Source of the DNA: Clostridioides difficile
Lineage (GTDB): Bacteria; Bacillota; Clostridia; Peptostreptococcales; Peptostreptococcaceae
NCBI RefSeq assembly: GCF_900243075.1
Contig: NZ_OEZH01000172.1
Coordinates: forward strand, 1 to 58,883
Direction of reading: 5' to 3'
Length of the DNA: 58,883 nt
Numbering within the stretch: the first letter of the stretch is position 1; every line of letters begins with the position of its first letter. Both the position numbers and the translations under genes were made by a program. Shown here piece after piece: positions 34,049 to 41,543 of the stretch. The notes under the pieces were generated by a model. That model was not told the origin of the DNA. It saw only the letters and a program-made list of their open reading frames with translations, and did not search any database.

Positions 34049-35239
34049 ATGTCAGAAAAGAGAAGAGATAACAAAGGTCGCATTTTAAAGACTGGAGAGA
34101 GTCAGAGAACAGACGGCAGATACTTATACAAATATATAGATACCTTTGGAGAACCGCAATCGGTGTATTCATGGAAACTGGTGGCTACGGACAGAGTGCC
34201 GAAAGGGAAACGTGACTGCGTATCGCTACGAGAAAAAGAAGCGGAGATACGCAAAGACCTAGAGGACGGAATAGACGCTGTTGGAAAGAAAATGACGCTG
34301 TGCCAGCTTTACGCCAAACAGAACGCCCAGAGGGGCAACGTGAAGAAAACCACACAGAAACAGCGTGAACAAGCTCATGGAGATACTGAAAGCGGACAAG
34401 CTGGGAGCAAGGAGCATTGACAGCATAAAACCGTCAGACGCTAAGGAATGGGCTGTCAGAATGAAAGAGAACGGCTACGCCTATCAGACCATTAACAATT
34501 ACAAGCGTTCGCTGAAAGCGTCATTTTACACCGCCATAGAAGATGACTGTGTGAGAAAGAACCCGTTCAATTTTGCGCTGAATACAGTGATTGAGGACGA
34601 TAGAAAGCCACGTGTTGCACTGACAGAGGAACAGGAAGAAAAGCTGTTGTCCTTTGTGGAGAGTGACAGGACATACCGCAAGTATTATGATGTGATTATC
34701 CTGCTTTTGAAAACGGGGCTTCGTATTTCAGAACTGTGCGGATTAACGGTCAGTGACTTGGACTTTGAGAGCAGGCTCATCAATGTAGACCACCAGCTAT
34801 TACGGAATAAGGAAGTGGGCTATTACATTGAAACGCCAAAGACCAAAAGCGGAGTGCGTCAAGTGCCAATGAGTGAGGAAACCTGCCAGACGCTTCAAAA
34901 GGTGGTGGCAGAGCGCAAGAACATACAGCCCATAGTGATTGACGGTTACCGTGATTTTGTATTTCTCAATCAAAAAGGCTATCCCATGACAGGTGCTTAT
35001 TATACTTCTACGTTTGGAAATCTCGTCAAGAAGTATAACAAGAGCCATGAGGACGCATTGCCGAACATCACACCTCATATCCTGCGCCACACGTTCTGTA
35101 CCTGTTTAGCAAACAAGAACATGAACCCAAAGAGCTTGCAGTATATCATGGGGCATTCCAACATCAATATCACTTTGAACCTGTACGCCATGCGTCACTG
35201 GATGGTGTAAAGGCTGAAATGGTAAGTCTGATAGCGTAA
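34049..35239 (+). pseudogene. int: Tn916-family tyrosine integrase with two frameshifts
   Basis: The arm-binding domain is intact (MSEKRRDNKGRILKTGESQR). The frame shifts near 34350-34370 (extra base between TTQ and the core domain, which resumes as LMEILKADKLGARSIDSIKP). The core keeps the catalytic residues: R in LKTGLRISELCG, K in TPKTKSG, and HILRHTF plus MGHSNI. A second shift near 35190 (one missing C in TACGCC-CAT) removes the catalytic tyrosine context, giving NLYAMRHWMV instead of a YAHASLDGVKAEM-type end; the original stop is TAA at 35237-35239. Net length matches Tn916 Int (about 400 residues). As written it cannot make a functional recombinase. Confidence 0.88.
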
Positions 35240-35242
35240 TAA

Positions 35243-35265
35243 TTTACCACTTATTTACCACTTTC
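35243..35265. repeat. Tn916-type integrase-arm repeat, copy 3 (right end)
   Basis: TTTACCACT and TTATTTACCACTT follow the original integrase stop directly; complement AAGTGGTAAAT repeated twice. Similar tandem sites lie at 28566-28583. This is the expected place for arm-type sites at the integrase end of a Tn916-like element. Confidence 0.5.
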
Positions 35266-35327
35266 CAAAGGCAAAACATGAGAATTTATGAGAAGAAACG
35301 TGAAGTATCTACCGATAGTAAAAATGC

Positions 35328-35357
35328 CCGTAAAGCCAATAAAACAAGGCTTTGCGG
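35328..35357. terminator. hairpin at the right end of the element
   Basis: CCGTAAAGCC (35328-35337) pairs with GGCTTTGCGG (35348-35357) with one G-T pair. No strong T-run follows on the plus strand. Confidence 0.4.
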
Positions 35358-35391
35358 ACATATAAGAATATATAAAAAGATAATCAAAAAC

Positions 35392-35981
35392 TTATTTTAA
35401 GTTTAATTTAATACCAAAATCAATCTCATATTTTAATACGAAGTCGGATATATTATTCATCATTTTAGCCATATTTTTATTTATAGCTTTTTTCCAAACA
35501 AAAGTATATCTATTGGCAGATGACTCTATTTTGTACCATCAATAAATAGAGTATCCTTTGAAATCTCTTTATTATCTCCAAGAAAGTTTGTAAACTGTGC
35601 AAACAAATTTTTGCTTACTTGTGAAAAATGAATACTACGAAATCTTGCAATTGTTGAATGGTCTGGAGCGGAGGCTCCGCCTAGAAGATACATAAAGTTA
35701 ATATCTCTTTTACATGCTTCTTCTATTTTTCTTGAAGAATAAATACAGTTCATATTTGCATATATTATAATTTTCAAAAGTTGTCTAGGGGTTACTCTAT
35801 TTCCTCTAATTCGAGAATAAGTCTTATATAACTTTTCTAAATTCATCTCCTCAATAATTTGACTTAATAACCTTACAGAATCATCTTTTGGAATCATATA
35901 ATCAATATTTAGTGGTAATTTAAATTGATAATTATCACCATAAGTAGTATAATCAATTTGTATAGTATTTTGTTTTGACAT
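35392..35981 (-). pseudogene. IS1182-type transposase, truncated and frameshifted (copy B)
   Basis: Starts MSKQNTIQIDYTTYGDNYQF and shows the DUF772 region of IS1182-family transposases (VTPRQLLKIIIYANMNCIYS, then SRKIEEACKRDINFMYLL and DHSTIARFRSIHF). At 35530-35535 one base is missing relative to copy A (CTATTTTG versus CTATTTTTG), shifting the frame after DGTK. The sequence then continues as IESSANRYTFVWKKAINKNM and stops at 35392. About 195 of an expected 450-550 residues survive. The 5' hairpin AATCCCAG/CTTGGGATT at 36000-36025 is shared with copy A. Confidence 0.82.
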
Positions 35982-36040
35982 ACAATTATTATACAAGAAT
36001 CCCAGGCTCTTTTGAACTTGGGATTTATTTTTTTTGTACA

Positions 36041-36082
36041 AAAAAGGGCGTAGCACTATTTTCTAGTGCGACAGCCCCTTTT
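36041..36082. mobile_element. terminal hairpin of IS copy B
   Basis: AAAAAGGGC and GCACTA pair with TAGTGC and GCCCCTTTT around a short loop. It lies just outside the 5' end of the truncated transposase and probably represents the IS terminus; it may also act as a terminator. It marks the right edge of the accessory island. Confidence 0.5.
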
Positions 36083-36575
36083 ATATAACTAAATAGGCAA
36101 GTAACTATCTATTAGAGATTAAGTAAGTGAGCCACTAGATATTAGAGGAGCAAATGAGCTTGCCATTAAGTACTTTAAGTAGTATAAGGAGTTATTTTCA
36201 TTTTTGGTAAATTACAAACTCGATATATTATAAAAATTAATCTACTGAAATGATTTTAATTAATCTGAAAATTATTTTTTATAAAAACATAAAAAGATAT
36301 AAGCTATATTAATTTGATTACTTTTGACAACTTTTTATGTTTTTATACAATTATATTTTTAATAACTCGTCAAAATGCCAAACATATATTACAATAGAGA
36401 TATAAGTTTTTTTATTGACAAATTGTGTTAAGATGGTTGAATATAATATGGCATAAATAATTACTTTTATTTATCAATGAAATGTATTTATTGTGTAGCG
36501 AAAAATAGTCAGATAGTATAGGCAATAACTGAAAATAAAAGCATTTATTGTTGTACATATGGAGGAGTTAGTTTT
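36083..36575. promoter_or_regulatory. intergenic and promoter region of the chemosensory operon
   Basis: About 490 AT-rich bp where the backbone resumes. Near 36415 a TTGACA is followed by TATAAT at 36442, but the 21-bp spacing is too long for a standard sigma-A promoter, so one or both may be chance. I see no SigD (flagellar) type promoter and no c-di-GMP riboswitch. A good GGAGG site precedes cheY. Confidence 0.35.
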
Positions 36576-36938
36576 ATGGAAAATAAAATTTTGATAGTAG
36601 ATGATGCTATTTTTATGAGGATGATGATTAAAGAAGCTCTGAGTAAAAGTGGCTATAATAATTTAGTAGAAGCAAATGATGGAGAAGAAGCTTGTAATAT
36701 ATTTAAAGATGAAAAGCCTGATTTAATGTTACTTGACATTACAATGCCGAAAAAAGATGGTTTAGAGGTGCTAAGAGAAGTAAAAAAGTTAGATTCAAAT
36801 GCTAAGGTTGTGATGTGTTCTGCAATAGGACAAGAAAATATGATTGTAGAAGCTATAAAACTTGGAGCATTAGATTTTATAGTGAAGCCCTTTAAAACAG
36901 ATACATTAGTCAAAGTTGTAAATAATGCCTTAAAATAA
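36576..36938 (+). CDS. cheY: CheY-type single-domain response regulator
   Basis: 120-residue receiver domain. Acidic pair (VDD, residues 8-9), phospho-acceptor in LMLLDITMPK near residue 54, switch residue in VVMCSA and KPF lysine near residue 104. It has no output domain. As first gene of the operon it is a likely substrate of the CheA kinase encoded 5 kb downstream. Whether it contacts a flagellar motor or another target is not shown by the sequence. Confidence 0.9.
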   Translation: MENKILIVDDAIFMRMMIKEALSKSGYNNLVEANDGEEACNIFKDEKPDLMLLDITMPKKDGLEVLREVKKLDSNAKVVMCSAIGQENMIVEAIKLGALDFIVKPFKTDTLVKVVNNALK

Positions 36939-37002
36939 AAATGTAAGTATACACTGATACAGTGAAAAGTACATAAATGCAACAATAAAGGGAGGGTTTT
37001 AT

Positions 37003-37620
37003 ATTATAAATTATTTAGAACTTGATGATGCTCATATAGATGCACTTAGAGAAATTGGTAATATAGGCTCTGGGAATGCAATTACTGCACTTGCATCCAT
37101 GATAAATAGTAATATAGAAGTATTAATACCTATGGTCAAGATACTTGAATATAATGAAGCGACAAATCTGCTTGGTGGTCCAGAAAACAAAGTAGTATGT
37201 ATTTTACTTGATATGAAAGGCGATATTAATGGAATGTTTATATTTTTGTTGGATGAATCAATAACTCAACTCATGTTAAGTTCTCTTTTTAATAAAGAAG
37301 AAGCTCTTTTGGACGAGATTGAAGAGGTTGAAATTTCAGCAATTAAAGAAATAGGAAATATTATGGCAAGCTCATATGTAAATGCTATTGCATCTATGTT
37401 AAACATGACTATAAGTATATCAGTTCCAGATATATGTATTGATATGGTTGGAGCTGTCTTAAATGTACCTATGATAAGATTTTCAGATGTGGGTGATAAA
37501 GTTTTATTTATAGAAAATAAGTTTAAAATGAGTGATAATTATTTTACTAGCCACATTTTGATGATTCCAGAAATGGGCTCACTTAGAGAAATATTAGTGA
37601 GATTGGGATTAGAAGTATGA
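37003..37620 (+). CDS. cheC: CheC-type CheY-phosphatase with a non-standard start codon
   Basis: About 205 residues. Two CheC phosphatase signatures are present: LREIGNIGSGNAITALAS at the N-terminus and AIKEIGNIMASSYVNAIAS (E...N pairs). The first ATG in frame (37099) lies inside the first motif, so it cannot be the start. Upstream there is no in-frame ATG, GTG or TTG; a strong AAAGGGAGGG site (36987-36996) is followed 6 nt later by ATT at 37003 and then ATA at 37006. I therefore infer initiation at AUU (or AUA). CheC dephosphorylates CheY-P and works with CheD in Bacillus. The TGA overlaps the cheD start (ATGA). Confidence 0.85.
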   Translation: MINYLELDDAHIDALREIGNIGSGNAITALASMINSNIEVLIPMVKILEYNEATNLLGGPENKVVCILLDMKGDINGMFIFLLDESITQLMLSSLFNKEEALLDEIEEVEISAIKEIGNIMASSYVNAIASMLNMTISISVPDICIDMVGAVLNVPMIRFSDVGDKVLFIENKFKMSDNYFTSHILMIPEMGSLREILVRLGLEV

Positions 37621-38102
37621 ATAGAGAAATAGTAGTAAACATTGCAGATATGAAGATAGCCTATAGACCAAATGTTTTGGTTACTTATGCACTTGGTTCT
37701 TGTGTAGGAGTCTGTTTGATAGATAAAGTAGCAGGAATTGGTGGAATGTTACATGTTATGTTGCCATATAGTAAAGATGCTATCAACATTGAAAATAAGT
37801 ATAAATTTGCTGATACAGGAATAAATGAACTCATTAAGTCTATGGAAAATATAGGTGCAAATAGAATATATATAAAAGCAAAAATTGCTGGAGGAGCTAA
37901 GATGTTTTTAGGAAATAGCAATTCATCAATTGCAAGTATAGGATATAGAAATGTTGAAGCAGTAAAGAAAACTCTTTTAGGACTAAATATTCCAATAGTA
38001 GCAGAGGACACAGGTATGAATTATGGAAGGACAATACGTTTTTATACTGAGACAGGCGAATTAATTGTAGATTCAATAAATAAAGGTAAAAAGAAAATAT
38101 AA
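37617..38102 (+). CDS. cheD: CheD chemoreceptor glutamine deamidase
   Basis: 161 residues with the cysteine-hydrolase triad of CheD: cysteine in ALGSCVGVCL, histidine in GGMLHVMLP, and a threonine further on in YKFADTGI. The enzyme deamidates glutamines on chemoreceptors and binds CheC. Its start overlaps the cheC stop by 4 bp, indicating translational coupling, which fits the known CheC-CheD complex. Confidence 0.92.
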   Translation: MNREIVVNIADMKIAYRPNVLVTYALGSCVGVCLIDKVAGIGGMLHVMLPYSKDAINIENKYKFADTGINELIKSMENIGANRIYIKAKIAGGAKMFLGNSNSSIASIGYRNVEAVKKTLLGLNIPIVAEDTGMNYGRTIRFYTETGELIVDSINKGKKKI

Positions 38103-38144
38103 CATAGATTTTATAGAGAGTATATTTTAGGTGGGAGGTATTAA

Positions 38145-38663
38145 ATGAGATTTCCAGATGACCCATATTTAGATTATAGGCTAGTTGATGAAGGAATTAA
38201 GTATCTAAAATTTAAAGTAGATGAGCAAGATTTTGGGATTGAACTTGAAAATGTAATAGAAATTATTGGAAATCAAGAAATTATATTTATTCCAGAACTC
38301 CCTACATATTCTAAAGGTATAATAAATCTAAGAGGAAAAATTATTCCAATAATAGATATGCGTTTGAGACTTAAAAAAAATGATTTAATTATTACCAATT
38401 GTACGTATATAGTAGTAATTGAAATAAAAGATTTAGTAGTTGGATTTGTGGTTGATAAAGTTGATGAGATAATAAGTTTAGAAAAAAGTCAAATATCACT
38501 TCCACCAAGGGTTACTCTCGAATATTCAGATTATTTTGTAAGCGGTATTGGAGAATTAGATAGTAAAATAATTACTTTACTAGATTTAGAAAAACTTTTG
38601 ACAGATAAAGACGAAATTTTAATAGACGAAGTAATTAATGAATATAATTGCACTATCATATAG
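38145..38663 (+). CDS. cheW: CheW coupling protein 1
   Basis: 172 residues with the CheW SH3-like double barrel, starting after an unusual 20-residue N-terminal extension. Family segments: LKFKVDEQDFGIELENVIEI, the PTYSKGIINLRGKIIPIIDM receptor/kinase contact region, and LVVGFVVDKVDEI. Couples the MCP to CheA. A second cheW follows cheA. GGGAGG lies 6 nt upstream of the ATG. Confidence 0.9.
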   Translation: MRFPDDPYLDYRLVDEGIKYLKFKVDEQDFGIELENVIEIIGNQEIIFIPELPTYSKGIINLRGKIIPIIDMRLRLKKNDLIITNCTYIVVIEIKDLVVGFVVDKVDEIISLEKSQISLPPRVTLEYSDYFVSGIGELDSKIITLLDLEKLLTDKDEILIDEVINEYNCTII

Positions 38664-38798
38664 CACAAGGGTATAACTATAAGGTTACTATAAAAATATT
38701 ACAAATGAAATATATGGAAATATAGTGGTATAATTATTAAGTACAAAAATTTTAAGTCATTAAAATTTGAATATATTATGTTTAAGAGAGGTTTGTAT

Positions 38799-39758
38799 AT
38801 GGAAAATAAGCAACAAGGAACAATTTTAGTTGTTGATGATAGTGTTCTAATGTGTGACTTAATAGATAAAGCACTTACAAAAGATAATTTTAATGTGAAG
38901 AAAGCATTTAATGCAATAGAGGCAAAAGAGTTTCTTGAAGAATTTATACCAGACATTATTTTGCTTGATATAATTTTACCAGATAACTCTGGTTTTGATT
39001 TTTGTAAGGACGTGAAATCTAGTGTTCGCACAGCAGATATACCTATAATCTTTATAACTTCAAAAAATGCAGATACAGATATAGTAAGGGGATTTGGAGT
39101 AGGTGCAATAGATTATATGGTAAAACCTTTTAGTATGACAGAATTAAAAGCTCGTATTATGGCTCATCTTGAAGTAAAGAAGTCTCAAGATAAATTAAAA
39201 AAGATAAATAAAGAACTAGAATCTTCTCTTGAAAAATTGAATAGACTCGTTGTAAGAGATTATCTTACAGGTCTTTACAATAGACGACACATAATTAATC
39301 AGCTTATGGAGCAAAGAAAAATTAATCAGTATAAGGAAACATCAATATCCCTTATTCTTGGTGATATTGATGATTTTAAGGTTATTAATGATACTTATGG
39401 ACATGATGCAGGGGATTTTGTGTTGACAGTAATATCAAGTATAATAAAAAAGAATTGTAGACAAATTGATACTGTATCAAGATGGGGTGGAGAAGAGTTT
39501 TTGATAATGCTTACAAATACTCCGATAGAAGGTGCTAAAATCCTTTCAGAAAGAATTCGTAAAGAGGTAAAGGAATTTGACTTCAACTATAAAGAAAATA
39601 AAATAAAATGTACTATTACTTTAGGGGTAGTAGAAGTAAACTCAAATATATCCTTAGAAGAAAACATATCCTTAGCAGATAAAGCGATGTATGAGGGTAA
39701 AAGTTTAGGAAAAGATTGTAGTGTAGTAAGTACAATGAAAGGATTAAAGAAGATATAA
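38799..39758 (+). CDS. REC-GGDEF response regulator (diguanylate cyclase, WspR/PleD-like)
   Basis: 319 residues. The receiver domain (about 1-125) has VDDS, phospho-acceptor in DIILLDIILPD, and KPFS; a coiled linker (about 130-155) and a GGDEF domain (about 160-315) follow. The active site reads RWGGEEF and is preceded 5 residues earlier by RQID, a complete RxxD inhibitory site, so an active, product-inhibited diguanylate cyclase is expected. Its place between cheW and the MCP suggests phosphorylation by CheA, giving c-di-GMP output from the chemosensory array. I chose the ATG at 38799 because AGAGGT lies just upstream; the ATG at 38778 lacks a ribosome site. Confidence 0.9.
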   Translation: MENKQQGTILVVDDSVLMCDLIDKALTKDNFNVKKAFNAIEAKEFLEEFIPDIILLDIILPDNSGFDFCKDVKSSVRTADIPIIFITSKNADTDIVRGFGVGAIDYMVKPFSMTELKARIMAHLEVKKSQDKLKKINKELESSLEKLNRLVVRDYLTGLYNRRHIINQLMEQRKINQYKETSISLILGDIDDFKVINDTYGHDAGDFVLTVISSIIKKNCRQIDTVSRWGGEEFLIMLTNTPIEGAKILSERIRKEVKEFDFNYKENKIKCTITLGVVEVNSNISLEENISLADKAMYEGKSLGKDCSVVSTMKGLKKI

Positions 39759-39783
39759 ACTTATTTTATAAAGGAGTACAAGT

Positions 39784-41487
39784 ATGAAAAGAGAAGTAAG
39801 GCTTTCTAAATTAGCAATTCTATTGCTGATTATAATAGTATTGGCTGTTCTAGCAGGGATTTTTTCTTCTATTTCATCTTATAAAGCATTTGAAAAAGTG
39901 GAAAAAAGTATTAGTGATATGAATAATTTGAGGACTCAAAGTCAGTATATAAAAGATGCAACTAGGGAAGTAAGTGATGTATTAAGAAGATACGTTTTTA
40001 CAGGTGAAAAAAAGGATAAAGATATTTATGAAAAAGAATTATATGGAAAAACAAGAGAGTCAGCTTTAAACAAGTTGGAAAGAATTGGTCTTACAAAGAG
40101 GGAGTCAAATAAAATCTTAGAAGCAAAAGAAATATCAGATTCTTTGGTGCCAACAGAACAAAGTGCTATAAAGGCGGTCGAAAGTAATGATAAGAGTACA
40201 GCTCAAAGTATAATTTTTGGTAGTAGTTATATAAACTCTCAAGAAAGAATGGATTCTTTAATAAATGAATTTCAAGAGGATATAGTTAATCGCTCAAATT
40301 CCGAAATTGTAGAAGTAAAAAAAGAATTGCAAAGTCTAATATTAAGAACAATATTTATACTTTCTCTCTTGATAATACTGACAATAATAGAATACATAGT
40401 AATAAAATTAAAGATAGTGATTCCTATTAATAAAGTAGAAGAACACTTTTCAAGAATTGCATCTGGAGACTTAAGAACAAGTATAGATGTTGAAGAAAGT
40501 AAATCTGAAATAGGAATGTTGGTGGGCTCTGTTAAAAAGATGCAAAGTATGCTTTTAAATTATATAGACCTTATAGATAGTACGTTGACTAGTATTGCAA
40601 AAGGAGATTTAAGAGTAGAGATAGACCAAGAATTCATTGGAGATTTTAAATCAATTAAAAAATCTTTAGAAAGTATAATAAACTCTTTCAATAGTGATTT
40701 TTCTGAAATAAACTTATCAGCAGAGCAAGTTGCAAGTGCATCAGAACAGGTTGCAGCAGGTGCACAAGCTCTTTCACAGGGTGCTACTGAACAAGCTAGT
40801 TCAGTAGAAGAATTAGCTTCCACAATTAATGAAATATCAGATGGAATTAAGAAATGTGCAGATAGTGCTAGCCTTGCATGTGAGGTATCTGACCAATCAG
40901 CGTTACAAGTTGGTTTTGGAAGTAGATGTATGGATGATATGATGACATCAATGGGCGAAATAAGTGAAAAGTCGAGTGAAATATCAAAAATAATCAAAAC
41001 AATAGATGAGATAGCATTCCAAACTAATATTCTTGCATTAAATGCAGCTGTTGAAGCAGCAAGAGCAGGTCAATATGGTAGAGGATTTGCAGTTGTAGCA
41101 GATGAAGTTAGGTCTTTGGCTGGTAAAAGTGCAAAAGCAGCTCAAAATACAGCGATTCTCATAGAAGAAGCTATTAAAACAGTAGAAAATGGTGTCAAAA
41201 TTGCTAAAGAGACTGCAAATGCGTTGGATTTAGTAGTCAATGGTGTAGAAAAAACTACTAATTATATTAATGGGATTTCTTCTTCTGTACATAGTCAAGA
41301 AGTAGCAATTACACAGATTTTATCTGGAATAGAGCAAATTTCTATAGTAGTCCAAATGAACTCAGCAACAGCAGAGGAAAGTGCCGCAGCTTCAGAAGAG
41401 ATGTCTGCTCAAGCACAAATTTTAAAAGAACTAGTAGAAAAATTTCATCTAAAAGAAAGTGAGATAAGAGAATCATCATGGATTTAA
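39784..41487 (+). CDS. methyl-accepting chemotaxis protein
   Basis: 567 residues. Membrane helix at about 10-30, an extracytoplasmic helical sensor domain of roughly 150 residues, a second helix at about 185-207, HAMP, and a cytoplasmic coiled-coil signalling domain. The hairpin tip reads EIAFQTNILALNAAVEAARA then GQYGRGFAVVADEVRSLA, the contact site for CheW and CheA. The tail lacks a CheR-tethering pentapeptide. This is the only MCP in the operon. The ligand domain looks like a four-helix bundle. GGAG lies 9 nt before the ATG. Confidence 0.92.
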   Translation: MKREVRLSKLAILLLIIIVLAVLAGIFSSISSYKAFEKVEKSISDMNNLRTQSQYIKDATREVSDVLRRYVFTGEKKDKDIYEKELYGKTRESALNKLERIGLTKRESNKILEAKEISDSLVPTEQSAIKAVESNDKSTAQSIIFGSSYINSQERMDSLINEFQEDIVNRSNSEIVEVKKELQSLILRTIFILSLLIILTIIEYIVIKLKIVIPINKVEEHFSRIASGDLRTSIDVEESKSEIGMLVGSVKKMQSMLLNYIDLIDSTLTSIAKGDLRVEIDQEFIGDFKSIKKSLESIINSFNSDFSEINLSAEQVASASEQVAAGAQALSQGATEQASSVEELASTINEISDGIKKCADSASLACEVSDQSALQVGFGSRCMDDMMTSMGEISEKSSEISKIIKTIDEIAFQTNILALNAAVEAARAGQYGRGFAVVADEVRSLAGKSAKAAQNTAILIEEAIKTVENGVKIAKETANALDLVVNGVEKTTNYINGISSSVHSQEVAITQILSGIEQISIVVQMNSATAEESAAASEEMSAQAQILKELVEKFHLKESEIRESSWI

Positions 41488-41543
41488 ATTATGAAATGCT
41501 ATATGGGAAATAGAAAATTATTTGTAGACCGTAGGTGATGAAT

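Noticed and set aside
28163-35400. An intact antibiotic-resistance transposon of the Tn916 group
   Set aside because: No tet(M) or other resistance gene, no conjugation channel genes beyond a 28-codon tcpC tail, and integrase and relaxase are frameshifted.
36415-36447. TTGACA and TATAAT upstream of cheY as a standard sigma-A promoter
   Set aside because: The spacing is 21 bp, outside the usual 16-19 bp range, so I did not list it as a confident promoter.
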